DNA of 64,000 nt from Methanoregulaceae archaeon UXB-2016. Its GTDB lineage: Archaea > Halobacteriota > Methanomicrobia > Methanomicrobiales > Methanospirillaceae. Below, in pieces: positions 51,990 to 61,427 of this stretch (the stretch's first letter is position 1; every line of letters begins with the position of its first letter). Both the position numbers and the translations under genes were made by a program. Where the stretch lies: assembly GCA_004332335.1 (NCBI GenBank), contig SISS01000014.1:62001-126000 (forward strand). Reading direction: 5' to 3'. The notes below the pieces were generated by a model, which saw only the letters and a program-made list of their open reading frames with translations, did not search any database and was not told the DNA's origin.

Positions 51990-53339
51990 ATGTTCTTTGA
52001 GACGATCCGATCGGAGGGTCTTGCCCATCAATCCTATCTCGTCGGAGACGACGGAGCGGCGGCCGTGATCGACCCGCGCCGGGACTGCGGGGTCTATCTC
52101 GAACGGGCTGCGGCCCAAGGGGCCTCAATCACCCATCTCTTCGAGACGCACCGGAACGAGGACTATCTGATCGGCTCGCCCGAGCTGGCACGGAGGACTG
52201 GGGCGACCGTCCATCACGGCACGGCCACCGACTTCGCATACGGCTCGTTCGCCCGCCACGGCGATACCTTCCGGGTCGGATCGCTCGCGATCGAGGCCCT
52301 CGAGACGCCCGGGCACACGGACGAATCCCTCTCGTACGTCCTGCGCAACCCTGCGATCGCCGACCGTCCCTTCATGGTCTTCACGGGCGACGCCCTCTTT
52401 GCGGGCTCGGTCGGCCGGGTCGACCTCGCGGGCGAGGACCGGGCCGCGACCGCCGACCGCCTCTACGACTCCCTCCACCGGGTGCTCCTCCCGCTCGGCG
52501 ACGGGACGGTCGTCTGCCCGGCCCACGGCGCCGGCTCGGTCTGCGGCCCCTCGATCAGCGACCTCCCCTTCACCACGATCGGGTTCGAGCGGGCCACGAA
52601 CCCCTCCCTGCAGCTCGACCGGGAGGCGTTCGTCGCGAAGAAGGCGGGGGAGCTGACCTACCGGCCGCCGTACTTCCGGCAGATGGAGCGGCTGAACCAG
52701 GCCGGTCCGCCCGCTCCGCCCGATCTCCGCACCCTCCGCCCCCTCGCTCCGGCAGCGCTCGCCGGGATGCAGGTCGTGGACATCCGCTCCCCGACCGGGT
52801 ACGGGGCCGGCCACGTCCCGGGCAGTATCAGTATCTGGCGCGAGGGCCTCCCCCTCTTCATGGGCTGGTTCCTCGATTACGAGCGGCCGATCGCGCTCGT
52901 CGACGACTTCAACCTCGACCTCGGCCAGGTCGCGGCCCACTTCATCCGGCTCGGGTACGACAACCTCGCCGGATACCTCGGCGGGGGCTTCGCGTCCTGG
53001 CTCCGCGCGGGCCGCCCCGTCGGGCAGATCATGACCTGGTCCGCGCAGGACCTCCGCGATCGCCTCGACGACGTCCTCGTCCTCGACGTGCGCGACGGCA
53101 ACGTCCGCGCGGAGCAGGGGGCGATCCCGGGGGCGATGCATATCTATGCGGGGGAGCTCGCGTCCCGGCTCGACGAAATCCCGGTCGACCGGCCGATCGT
53201 GACGCACTGCGACATCGGGTACAAGGGGGTCCTGGCCGCCAGCCTGCTCGCGGCGCGGGGGGTCACGTGCGTCGCGAACCTGCTCGGCGGGTTCGCGGCC
53301 TGGAAGGCGGCCGGGTACCCGGTCGTGGAGGGGGCATGA
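51990..53339 (+). CDS. Metallo-beta-lactamase-fold hydrolase with two rhodanese domains
   Basis: The 449-residue protein combines an N-terminal MBL domain (1-230) related to ETHE1-type persulfide dioxygenase with two rhodanese domains (about 255-345 and 355-445). The first metal motif is ETHRNEDY (His54, Asn56, Asp58, Tyr59) rather than HxHxDH; later ligands ETPGHTDES, FTGDALFAG and CPAHGAGS are present. The second rhodanese has an HCDIGYKG loop with the active Cys; the first lacks a cysteine there (LVDDFN). Such proteins handle persulfide sulfur. The ATG at 51990 is favoured by domain start and a G-rich site. It opens a four-gene operon. Confidence 0.88.
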   Translation: MFFETIRSEGLAHQSYLVGDDGAAAVIDPRRDCGVYLERAAAQGASITHLFETHRNEDYLIGSPELARRTGATVHHGTATDFAYGSFARHGDTFRVGSLAIEALETPGHTDESLSYVLRNPAIADRPFMVFTGDALFAGSVGRVDLAGEDRAATADRLYDSLHRVLLPLGDGTVVCPAHGAGSVCGPSISDLPFTTIGFERATNPSLQLDREAFVAKKAGELTYRPPYFRQMERLNQAGPPAPPDLRTLRPLAPAALAGMQVVDIRSPTGYGAGHVPGSISIWREGLPLFMGWFLDYERPIALVDDFNLDLGQVAAHFIRLGYDNLAGYLGGGFASWLRAGRPVGQIMTWSAQDLRDRLDDVLVLDVRDGNVRAEQGAIPGAMHIYAGELASRLDEIPVDRPIVTHCDIGYKGVLAASLLAARGVTCVANLLGGFAAWKAAGYPVVEGA

Positions 53340-54511
53340 GCCGGCCCCTCCCGGCCCTCGCCACCCTGCTCCTCCTGGCAGCGTTCGTCGGGTCCGTCGG
53401 AGCGGGCGTGATCGTCTCCGATTACCGGGTCGCGCCCGACGTGCTCAGCCCGGGCGGCGACGGGCTCCTGACCGTCACGATCACGAACGGGGGCGGATCC
53501 ACCCAGACCACGGGGACGATCGTCCCAGGAGGGGATCCGGTGATCGAGTCGGTCCGGCTTCACTCGACCGACCTCCGCCTCCTCTCGGGCTCGTACGAGG
53601 ACCTCGGGCTGCTCGGGCCGGGCCAGTCCGTCCCGGTCACGTTCCACTTCACGGCCCCGTCGGCCCCGGGGATCTACTTCCCCGAGGTCTGGATCCGGAC
53701 CGCGCAGGGCCAGATCGTGCGCTACCCGGTCGTCGTGAACGTCGGCACCCGGATCGGGCAGCTGACCCGGCCCGCCCTGGTCCTCGAGAAGACGATGCCC
53801 GGGCCGGTCCGGCCCGGCGATCCGTTCAGGGCGAACCTCTCGATCGCCAACAGGGGCAGCGCGGCCGCGACCGACATCGTCCTGACGGTCAACGCCTCGG
53901 CCCAGTCCCTCGGGCTCGAGAGCCCGGCGATCCACTACATAGAGCGGCTCGAGCCGGGCGAGGCCCGGCCGATCACGCTCGAGTTCTCGACCGACCGCCA
54001 GGTCGCGCTCGGCCTCAGGACGATCGGCGCGACCCTCGACTACGTCCTCCCCGACGGCACCCCGCAGCGGCAGAACGAGTCGTTCGCCGTGCTCATACGC
54101 GGCCGGGCCGAACTCGGCCTTGCGGCCCTCTCCATCGACCCGGTCCGGCCGACCCGGGGCGATGCCTTCTCGCTCCTGGTCCGGCTTCAGAACACGGGCA
54201 CCGACGACGCGAACTCGGTCCGGGCCCGGATCGACCTGCCGCTCCAGGGCAACAACGAGTCCTTCATCGGGACGGTCGAGCCCGGCAACGACGCGCCGGC
54301 CGTCTTCAACCTCGTAGCCGACCGGACGGGAGTCCTGGCATATACCCTGACCGCGACCTGGGAGGACGACGAGGGAGAGCAGACGCTGGTCGAGCCCCTG
54401 ACCCTCGAGGTGGCCGAGGGCGCGGGCAACGGGATCCTCATCCTCGGCGCGCTCGTCCTGGTGGCGCTCGCGGCCGTCGGGATCTGGCTCTGGCGGCGCC
54501 GGAGCTCGTAG
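53336..54511 (+). CDS. Secreted CARDB-like protein with C-terminal anchor
   Basis: The 391-residue protein has a signal peptide, then three beta-sandwich units (about 30-160, 165-275 and 285-355) of the CARDB/COG1361 type with DVLSPGGDGLLTVTITNGGGS-, PGDPFRANLSIANRGSA- and RGDAFSLLVRLQNTGTDDA-like starts. A C-terminal membrane helix (ILILGALVLVALAAVGIWLW) precedes RRRSS. It overlaps the MBL-rhodanese stop by four bases (ATGA) and precedes an ABC permease, so it may be the substrate-binding or scaffold part of an exporter. Confidence 0.85.
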   Translation: MSRPLPALATLLLLAAFVGSVGAGVIVSDYRVAPDVLSPGGDGLLTVTITNGGGSTQTTGTIVPGGDPVIESVRLHSTDLRLLSGSYEDLGLLGPGQSVPVTFHFTAPSAPGIYFPEVWIRTAQGQIVRYPVVVNVGTRIGQLTRPALVLEKTMPGPVRPGDPFRANLSIANRGSAAATDIVLTVNASAQSLGLESPAIHYIERLEPGEARPITLEFSTDRQVALGLRTIGATLDYVLPDGTPQRQNESFAVLIRGRAELGLAALSIDPVRPTRGDAFSLLVRLQNTGTDDANSVRARIDLPLQGNNESFIGTVEPGNDAPAVFNLVADRTGVLAYTLTATWEDDEGEQTLVEPLTLEVAEGAGNGILILGALVLVALAAVGIWLWRRRSS

Positions 54512-54514
54512 ACC

Positions 54515-55717
54515 ATGTTCGAGGGACTCCGGGTCTCGGCCTTCCTGGCCGGGAAGGCGTTGCAGCGCGGGAACAAGGGGACGCTCGTCCTGACCGTGAT
54601 GATCATCGCGCTCGTCTTCGTGAACCTCGTCTTCCTCCCCTCGATCGTCGCGGGCGTGGTCGTGCTATTCAACCAGCAGTCGGTCAACTACAACTACGGC
54701 AACCTGATCGTCGAGCCGAGGGAGAACGAGCAGGCGATCACGGACGCGGGCGTGCTGACGCGGAGGATCGAGCGGATCCCGGGGGTGCTCGCGGTCTCGC
54801 CGCGCCTGACCGCGGGCGGCACGGTCACGTTCCAGGGCACCTCGCTCGCCCGCTCGGTGATCGGGATCGTTCCGTCCGAGGAGCGCCGGGTCACCCTGAC
54901 CGCGACCCGGATGATCGAGGGCGAGTACCTCTCGGACGGGGACACGGGTGCGACCGTGATCGGCAAGACGATCGCGGGCAACGAGGACCCGCGCCTCGAC
55001 ACGCAGGACTCCCTCGGCGGCGTCCGGGTCGGCGACTCGATCACGGTCACGTACACGAACGGGGTGGTCCGCCGGTACCTGGTCAAGGGAATCTTCCAGA
55101 CCGACTCGTTCTCGACCGACGCCTCGGTCTTCGTGACACGGAGCGAGCTCGAGCAGGTGACCGGGCGGAGCGACTGGGCCTCGCAGCTCCTGGTCCGGAC
55201 CCGGACCGACGGGGACGAGGAGGCGTTCCGGCTCCGCCTCTACAGCTACGGGGTGCAGGAGACGGTCAAGACCTGGCAGGAGAAGTCCCGCGGGATCATC
55301 GGCGACGTCACCAACTCGTTCGCGATCATCAACCTGATCTCGACCGTGGTCTCGCTCGTGATCGCGGTCGTCGTGATCTTCATCGTGGTCTTCATCAACA
55401 CCGTGAACCGCCGCCGGCAGATCGGGATCCTGAAGGCGATCGGGATCGAACCCCGCCTGATCGTCCACTCCTACGTCCTGCAGGTCCTGGTGATCTGCGC
55501 GGTGGGCGCGGTCGCCGGGCTCCTGCTCCTCTCGGGCGTGGTCCAGTACCTGACCCTCTACCCCCTCCGTTTCCCGGGCGGACCCGTGCTGCCGGTCGTC
55601 GAACTCCTCCAGGTGGTCCAGTCGGTCGCGAGCCTCTTCGTGGTCTCGGCGATCGCCGGGTACGTGCCCGCCTGGAAGGTCGCCGGCGAGGAGATCCTCG
55701 AGGCCATCCGGGGGTAG
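54515..55717 (+). CDS. ABC transporter permease (MacB/FtsX-like)
   Basis: The 400-residue protein has one N-terminal membrane helix, a large extracytoplasmic domain (about 60-250, with VIGIVPSEER and VTYTNGVVRRY) and three C-terminal helices, with the FtsX-type coupling segment NRRRQIGILKAIGIEPR. This is the MacB/LolC-like layout. It is three bases after the CARDB gene and precedes the ATPase gene by three bases. Confidence 0.93.
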   Translation: MFEGLRVSAFLAGKALQRGNKGTLVLTVMIIALVFVNLVFLPSIVAGVVVLFNQQSVNYNYGNLIVEPRENEQAITDAGVLTRRIERIPGVLAVSPRLTAGGTVTFQGTSLARSVIGIVPSEERRVTLTATRMIEGEYLSDGDTGATVIGKTIAGNEDPRLDTQDSLGGVRVGDSITVTYTNGVVRRYLVKGIFQTDSFSTDASVFVTRSELEQVTGRSDWASQLLVRTRTDGDEEAFRLRLYSYGVQETVKTWQEKSRGIIGDVTNSFAIINLISTVVSLVIAVVVIFIVVFINTVNRRRQIGILKAIGIEPRLIVHSYVLQVLVICAVGAVAGLLLLSGVVQYLTLYPLRFPGGPVLPVVELLQVVQSVASLFVVSAIAGYVPAWKVAGEEILEAIRG

Positions 55718-55720
55718 GCG

Positions 55721-56440
55721 ATGATCACGGCAGAGGGGCTGACCCGGATCTATCACATGGGCGCGGTCGACGTCCGCGCCCTGGGCGGGGTCTCGTTCGC
55801 GATCGAACGGGGCGAGTTCGTCGGGATCATGGGCTCCTCCGGCTCGGGCAAGTCGACCCTGCTCCACATCCTCGGGCTCCTGGACCAGCCGACCGCGGGA
55901 AGGCTCGAGGTCGACGGCGTGAACGTGCTCGGGCTCTCGGACCGCGAACGGACCCGTTTCCGGCTCGAACGGCTCGGGTACGTCTTCCAGGACTACGCCC
56001 TGATCAGCGAGCTGACCGCCCTCGAGAACATCTACCTCTCCTCGCTCGTCCGGGGCGCGTCCCGGGACGAGTACCTCCGGACGGCCCGCGAGATCCTGGA
56101 TGAGGTCGGTCTCGGGGACCGCGCCGACCACCAGCAGTACGAGCTCTCGGGCGGCGAGCAGCAGCGGGTCGCGATCGCACGGGCGCTCGTGAACCGGCCC
56201 GCGATCGTCTTCGCGGACGAGCCCTGCGCGAACCTGGACTCGGCCACCTCGAAGACGATCCTGGACCTCTTTGCCCGGCTCAACCGCGAGCTCGGGCAGA
56301 CGATCGTGATGGTCAGCCACGAGGACTGGCACCGCCGGTACTTCTGCCGCGTGATCAACCTCAAGGACGGACTTGTGGAGGGGACCGAGGAGCAGGCATG
56401 CGTCTCACACGGAGATGTCCCGGGAGGCACGAAGTCCTGA
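55721..56440 (+). CDS. ABC transporter ATP-binding protein (LolD/MacB-like)
   Basis: The 239-residue ATPase has Walker A GSSGSGKST, Q-loop FQDY, signature LSGGEQQRVAIARAL and Walker B IVFADEPCANLDS, followed by the His switch (VSHE). Typical of the LolD/MacB group that pairs with FtsX-type permeases. The last residues are extended. It pairs with the permease just upstream. Confidence 0.95.
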   Translation: MITAEGLTRIYHMGAVDVRALGGVSFAIERGEFVGIMGSSGSGKSTLLHILGLLDQPTAGRLEVDGVNVLGLSDRERTRFRLERLGYVFQDYALISELTALENIYLSSLVRGASRDEYLRTAREILDEVGLGDRADHQQYELSGGEQQRVAIARALVNRPAIVFADEPCANLDSATSKTILDLFARLNRELGQTIVMVSHEDWHRRYFCRVINLKDGLVEGTEEQACVSHGDVPGGTKS

Positions 56441-56493
56441 AAGGACCAGCCGACCGCAATCTATTCATAGCTTGTCGACCTTTCGGAGTCCGT

Positions 56494-56763
56494 ATGCACG
56501 GCGGAATGACGGGTGGTCACGGCGGCATGGGCGGCCACCAGATGGGCGGTGGGTACCGCGATATGCTCCTGATGAAGGCCTGGGAGTACCTCGACGAGGA
56601 CCAGACTCGGGCCATGATCCTCCGGATGATCGACAAGAAGATCCTCTACCTCGAGTCGGAGATGCAGCTCAAGCGGCAGAATGTCGAGACCCTGCAGGTC
56701 ATGCGCGAGATGATCGCGAAGGGCTGCAACGAGGCCGGCGACGCCGCGACGAAGTCCGACTGA
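56494..56763 (+). CDS. Small Gly/His/Met-rich protein
   Basis: The 89-residue product starts MHGGMTGGHGGMGGHQMGGG, then a helical rest (AWEYLDEDQTRAMILRMIDKKILYLESEMQLKRQNVETL). The head could bind metal (Cu, Ni or Zn). GGAG stands six bases upstream. The family is not recognised, but the layout is found in other archaea. It follows the ABC operon with a 53-base gap. Confidence 0.7.
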   Translation: MHGGMTGGHGGMGGHQMGGGYRDMLLMKAWEYLDEDQTRAMILRMIDKKILYLESEMQLKRQNVETLQVMREMIAKGCNEAGDAATKSD

Positions 56764-56766
56764 CCC

Positions 56767-57867
56767 TTATTTTATCCGGAAGATGAAGCGGTTGGTCGCG
56801 CTGTTCTCGCGGACGCGCACCGACCGCACCTCCTCGATGAGCTCGATCCTGCAGTCGGCCTCGAGCCGCCGGCTCCGGAGGGCGCCGCAGACCGAGGAGA
56901 CCAGGTCCTCGAGCCCCATGGCTTGGTGGACCTCGCCCGAGGTGAGCGTGAACTCTGTTCGCCCCTCGCGACGGGCGGGGGCCGCGTACTCCGTGCAGAC
57001 ATGGCGGCGGATCCGCTGGGCAAGCGGCGTCTCGGACTCGTCGGGGCCGACCGTGTCCGAGCACCCGCCGGATACTGTCGACGCCCCTCCGGCCCCGGTC
57101 GGCGGGTTCGTGCAGACCTCCTCGGGCCTGGCCAGCCCGGTGATCGCCCGGGGGATCGCCTCCATCCTCGTGACGAGGGCGTCCATCCGCTCGACGAGCG
57201 CCCGTTCGAGGGGGGCCGGCTCCCGCACGGGGGCCTCGGGCGGGACCGGCTCGGCCCTGCCTTCGGCGGACGACGGCGCGATCCCCTCCGCCGGGGTCAC
57301 CCGGAGTTCCCGGACGATCGCGTCCATCTCGCGTTCAGCGAGGGTGAAGCCGGCCTGAACCAGCATCAGCCGTTCGATCACGGTCTCGGCGGTCACGACG
57401 TCGAACCACTTGACCCGTTCGAGCTCGATCTGGCCCGGAGGATAGGTCGACCCGGCCTGGAAGTAGCCCTAGGCCGCGACCTTCTTGAGGTCCCGCTCGT
57501 CGATCTGCGGAAAGGCCTCGTCGCGGATCCGCTCGAGCCGCCGGACGAGGTCGAACCGGAGCGTCCGGAGCTGGTGAAAGAGGTTGACCCTGAGCGTCTC
57601 CTCCGAGCCGTCGGGCCCGACCACCCGCCAGTCCCCCTCCTCGACGCCGTAGACCGTCCCGAGGTAGGCCTTCAGGTCGAGCACCACGAGGCCGTGGGGC
57701 ATCACGAGCAGGCAGTCGATCTCGCCGTTCGCGATAAGGAAGTTCGAGACCACGTATACCGGTCCCTCGAGGTCCGCCGCCGCAAGCAGGTCCGTGAGCT
57801 CGCGGAGCTGCTCGAACTCGTGCCGGAAATGGGGGCGCTCGCCATAGAAGAACCTGAACCCGGTCAT
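56767..57867 (-). pseudogene. NERD-domain protein interrupted by an in-frame TAG
   Basis: The frame codes, from 57867, a NERD (nuclease-related) domain: FRFFYGERPHFRHEFEQLREL, VYVVSNFLIANGEIDCLLVMPHGLVVLDLKAY (D-x-E/K-like nuclease core), then a TAG at 57469-57471 (codon 133), then, without any shift, GYFQAGSTYPPGQIELERVKWFDVV and a 209-residue part with a Pro-rich linker and an alpha/beta C-terminal domain. Both pieces are in the same frame, and the second piece has its own possible start at 57396. One base change explains the stop; an error in the sequence is possible. Confidence 0.75.
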
Positions 57868-57962
57868 CGTCTCGCTGGTTATGGCGCCGGTGAAGAAAAA
57901 GGTGCGCCCGCGAGGGGAGTGCGAGGCGGCCCGTCCGGCACGATCGAGGCCCGCTGGATATC

Positions 57963-57970
57963 ATTATATC
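57963..57970 (+). promoter_or_regulatory. TATA-like element of the flavodoxin-fold gene
   Basis: ATTATATC stands about 37 bases before the ATG at 58007, with AGGAGG in between. Confidence 0.55.
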
Positions 57971-58006
57971 CCAACCTGCCCTTATGGAGGCAGGAGGAGG
58001 TTCCAG

Positions 58007-58657
58007 ATGAACATACTCTATGTCTATGCACATCACGAAGACCCCGGGTCGATGAACGCGGCCATACGCGAGCAGGCCCGGCGGACGCTCGAGTCGATGG
58101 GCCACGCGATCGTGGACTCGGACCTGTACGCGCTCGACTTCGAGCCCGTGCTGCGCGAGCGGGACTTCCCCGACCGGGCCGTCACGAACCGCTTCGTCCC
58201 GAACATCGAGATCCGGCGAGCACTCACGAGCGGGACCGTCCCGGACGACATCGCCGGCGAGCTCGAGAAACTCCGCTCTGCCGACCTGGTGGTCTTCCAG
58301 TTCCCGCTCTGGTGGGCCTCGGTCCCGGCGATCCTGAAGGGCTGGATCGATCGCGTGCTCTCGTTCGCGCAGGCGGCCGATGCCGAAAACCTCTCCTCCC
58401 GGCCGTTCCTGAAGGGGAAGCGGGCCATGGTGATCACGACCGTCGAGGCACCCGAGGCTGTCTACTCGCCCGGAAAGCAGGGCGGGCTGCGGGAGATCCT
58501 CGCCCCGCTCACCTTCAACACCCTCGCCTTCGTCGGGATGAACATGCTGCCGACCTTCACCGTGTACGACGCGACACCGGACCAGCCGGCCGACTGGACG
58601 GCCGCCCAGCTCGAACGGCTCAGGGCGCACCTCATCCTGGTCCTGACCGGTCTATGA
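58007..58657 (+). CDS. Flavodoxin-fold NAD(P)H oxidoreductase (NQO1/MdaB-like)
   Basis: The 216-residue protein starts ILYVYAHHEDPGSMNAAIREQA and has FQFPLWWASVPAILKGWIDRV, the FMN/FAD-binding signature of the NAD(P)H quinone oxidoreductase group. It has no cysteine motif. It likely reduces quinone-like or electrophilic compounds with two electrons. AGGAGG supports the start. Its stop overlaps the DJ-1-like gene by four bases. Confidence 0.9.
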   Translation: MNILYVYAHHEDPGSMNAAIREQARRTLESMGHAIVDSDLYALDFEPVLRERDFPDRAVTNRFVPNIEIRRALTSGTVPDDIAGELEKLRSADLVVFQFPLWWASVPAILKGWIDRVLSFAQAADAENLSSRPFLKGKRAMVITTVEAPEAVYSPGKQGGLREILAPLTFNTLAFVGMNMLPTFTVYDATPDQPADWTAAQLERLRAHLILVLTGL

Positions 58658-59397
58658 CCAGACCCCGTCTCCTCGTGGTGAGCTCAGCCGCGACCGAGCT
58701 CCCCCTGGCGAACGGCCGGCGGTTCCGGACCGGGTACTGTCTCTCCGAGCTCGCCCTCCCCCTCGACCGGCTTCTCGAGGCCGGGTACAGGGTCGATATC
58801 GCGACTCCCGAAGGAAGGCCGCCCGCCCCCGATCCCCACAGCCTGGCGCTCCTTCCCGCACGGGCCAGGGCCGCGCAGCTCGCGTTCGTCGAGCGAACGG
58901 AGGGGATGCGGGAGCCCGTGCCTATCGAGTCCCTGCACGAGCCCGACCTCGCACGCTACGCGGGGCTCTTCGTCCCCGGCGGTCACGCCCAGATGGTCGA
59001 CCTGCCCCGGAGCGATGCGATGGCGCGGATCCTCCTCCACTTTCACGAGGCGAGAAAGCTGACCTGCCTGATCTGCCATGGTCCGGCCGCGCTCCTCTCC
59101 ATGGCCGGGGCCGGCCGGCCGTTCCCGTATGCCGGGTACGCCCTGACCTGCTTTCCGAGCTGGATGGAGCACCTGCTCGAGTACCCCTTCCCCGTGCTCG
59201 GCGGGCGGCTGCCGTGGTACCTCGACAAGCAGCTCGCCGCCCTCGGGATGAAGCTGCGGAAGGGCGCTGTGCCGGGCATGCCCCTCCTGATCGAGGACCG
59301 GGAGCTCCTGACGGGCCAGGACCCGTTCTCGGCCCAGGCGCTCGGAGAGCGGATGGTCCAGCGCCTCGAAGCTACCCGCGCACGGGACAACGTATAA
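58654..59397 (+). CDS. DJ-1/PfpI-family protein (Hsp31-like)
   Basis: The 247-residue protein has the class I glutamine-amidotransferase-like fold: FVPGGHAQMVDLPR and the nucleophile elbow LICHGPAALL with the reactive Cys. The length and insert fit the Hsp31/glyoxalase III group that detoxifies methylglyoxal or acts on misfolded proteins. Translationally coupled to the NQO1-like gene. Confidence 0.88.
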   Translation: MTRPRLLVVSSAATELPLANGRRFRTGYCLSELALPLDRLLEAGYRVDIATPEGRPPAPDPHSLALLPARARAAQLAFVERTEGMREPVPIESLHEPDLARYAGLFVPGGHAQMVDLPRSDAMARILLHFHEARKLTCLICHGPAALLSMAGAGRPFPYAGYALTCFPSWMEHLLEYPFPVLGGRLPWYLDKQLAALGMKLRKGAVPGMPLLIEDRELLTGQDPFSAQALGERMVQRLEATRARDNV

Positions 59398-59472
59398 ATA
59401 GCGCATCCCCGTAGTGAGGGCGTACGGCCGATTCGACCCCTTATGGGCTCGGTGAGGCCCGGATGGTGAACC

Positions 59473-61011
59473 ATGCCGAACGAAGAACCGGAGATGGAGC
59501 GGCTGCCGGGAAAGGCGGCTTCCTACTGGATCGAGAGCGCCGTCGGCCCCGAGTACCCGGCCGCACCCACCAACTTCCGTGCGGACGTGGCCGTGGTCGG
59601 CGGCGGAATTGCCGGCCTGACTGCGGCCGTGCTGCTGAAGAGGGCGGGAAAGACCGTGGCCGTCATCGAGGCCGATCGGATCGCGGCCGATGTGACCGGC
59701 CACACGACGGCCAAGCTGACCTCGCTCCACCATCTCTGCTACCGGCACCTGATCGACCACTTCGACCAGCGCCGGGCACAGCAGTACGCCGATGCGAACC
59801 AGGCCGCGATCGGCCTGGTCGAGTCCCTGGCGATCGAGCACGGGATCGACTGCAACTTCATGCGCCGGCCGGCCTACACCTATGCGCAGAGCGACAAGGG
59901 GCGCGAACAGGTCCAGGACGAGGTCGATGCCGCGCTCAAGCTCGGCCTCCCGGCGCACTTCGTGGACGAGGTTCCGCTCCCCCTCCACTCGGACGGAGCG
60001 ATCCAGTTCGACAACCAGGCCCAGTTCCACCCCCGCTCGTACCTGCTCGGGCTCGCGAAGACGATCCCGGGGGGCGGCTCGGCGATCTTCGAGCAGACCC
60101 GGGCCCTCGATATCACCGAGGGGGTGCCCGTCTCGATCCGGACCACTACGGGTACGGTCCATGCCGACGACGTGGTCGTGGCCTCACACTTCCCGTTCTA
60201 CGACAAGCCCGGCATGTACTTCGCCAGGATGTACCAGTCGGCCAGTTACGTCCTCGGCGTGACCCTCGACAAGCCCTTCCCGGACGGGATGTTCATCAGC
60301 GTCGAGGAGCCGACTCGCTCGCTCCGCTCGCAGCCGACACCCGAGGGCGAGCTCGTGCTCGTCTCGGGCGAGGGGCATCGTTCGGGTCAGGGCGGCGACA
60401 CCCGGCACCACTACCTTGCCCTCCTCCGGTTCGCAGAGGCCCTCTACCACGTCCGCGAGGTCCGGTACCACTGGTTCACGCAGGACACCATCACGGTCGA
60501 CAATGTCCCCTACATCGGCCGGCTCGCGGGGGAGACGCCCCATCTCTGGGTCGCGACCGGCTTCAAGAAGTGGGGCATGACCCACGGCACGGTCGCGGGC
60601 CGAATCCTGTCCGACCTGATCCTCGAGAAGGAGAACCCGTGGGCCGAGGTCTTCGACCCGGGCCGCTTCAAGCCCACGGCCTCGGCCAAGGAGTTCCTCT
60701 CCCAGCAGGCGAACGTCGCGGCCGAGTTCGTCGCGGGGCTGATCCCCTCGATAGGCGACGACCCGTCGACCCTCCGGCCGGGACAGGGTGCGGTCATGAC
60801 CGTGAAGGGAAAGAAGTACGCGCTCCACCGGGCGGCAGGCGGCGGGCTCGAGTCCCATGACCCGGCCTGCCGGCATATGGGGTGCACGGTCGTCTGGAAC
60901 CCGGCCGAGGAGACCTGGGACTGCCCCTGCCACGGGTCGCGCTACCGCTCGAACGGCGAGGTGATGCACGGCCCGGCGGTCTACGGGCTCGAGAAGAAGC
61001 GGCTCGACTGA
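59473..61011 (+). CDS. FAD-dependent oxidoreductase with C-terminal Rieske domain
   Basis: The 512-residue protein has a DAO-type FAD domain: VAVVGGGIAGLTAAVLLKRAGK (nucleotide-binding loop), DRIAADVTGHTTAKLT, and IGRLAGETPHLWVATGFKKWGMTHGTVAGR. The C-terminal Rieske domain carries CRHMGCTVVWN and CPCHGSRY, ligands for a 2Fe-2S cluster. The substrate is unknown; such fusions are common in bacteria and in a few archaea. It stands alone. Confidence 0.94.
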   Translation: MPNEEPEMERLPGKAASYWIESAVGPEYPAAPTNFRADVAVVGGGIAGLTAAVLLKRAGKTVAVIEADRIAADVTGHTTAKLTSLHHLCYRHLIDHFDQRRAQQYADANQAAIGLVESLAIEHGIDCNFMRRPAYTYAQSDKGREQVQDEVDAALKLGLPAHFVDEVPLPLHSDGAIQFDNQAQFHPRSYLLGLAKTIPGGGSAIFEQTRALDITEGVPVSIRTTTGTVHADDVVVASHFPFYDKPGMYFARMYQSASYVLGVTLDKPFPDGMFISVEEPTRSLRSQPTPEGELVLVSGEGHRSGQGGDTRHHYLALLRFAEALYHVREVRYHWFTQDTITVDNVPYIGRLAGETPHLWVATGFKKWGMTHGTVAGRILSDLILEKENPWAEVFDPGRFKPTASAKEFLSQQANVAAEFVAGLIPSIGDDPSTLRPGQGAVMTVKGKKYALHRAAGGGLESHDPACRHMGCTVVWNPAEETWDCPCHGSRYRSNGEVMHGPAVYGLEKKRLD

Positions 61012-61026
61012 GGGGGGACTCCCCCC

Positions 61027-61272
61027 TTACGGCAGCCAGATATCGTTGAACTCGCTCTTTGCGTCGTCGGACTCGACGAACGGATCGACCATGGCCCGAC
61101 GCATAATCGGGCGTACCCGGACCGGCTCGGGCGCGGCCAGGGCCTCGGAGAGCCACTCGCCGCACCAGCAGCCCTCGCGCATGACCGGGAACCCGGCCGG
61201 TTGGCCGTTGCCGGGAAAGGTCGGTGCCCGCCGCCGGCAGTCACCCGAGGCCGGGAGGAGCGGGTCGGTCAC
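61027..61272 (-). CDS. Small cysteine-rich protein, start uncertain
   Basis: From a GTG at 61272 the frame gives 81 residues with GDCRRRAPTFPGN and MREGCWCGEWL. Upstream in the same frame lies HIRCKTCQYFVV, which adds a CxxC, so the real protein probably starts near 61310 at a non-ATG codon (the only candidate in place is ATA). Four or five cysteines suggest a small zinc or iron site. No family is recognised. Confidence 0.55.
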   Translation of the reverse strand: MTDPLLPASGDCRRRAPTFPGNGQPAGFPVMREGCWCGEWLSEALAAPEPVRVRPIMRRAMVDPFVESDDAKSEFNDIWLP

Positions 61273-61427
61273 GACGAAGTACTGGCATGTTTTGCAGCGG
61301 ATATGCTCTATGCTCCCACGTCTCCCTCATGATCATGATCAATCCTGTATCTAAATCTTCATCTGCCGATCGGTCCGTCCACCGATACGATTAGCATCCC
61401 GAGCGCCACACGCATGTTGATACGCGA

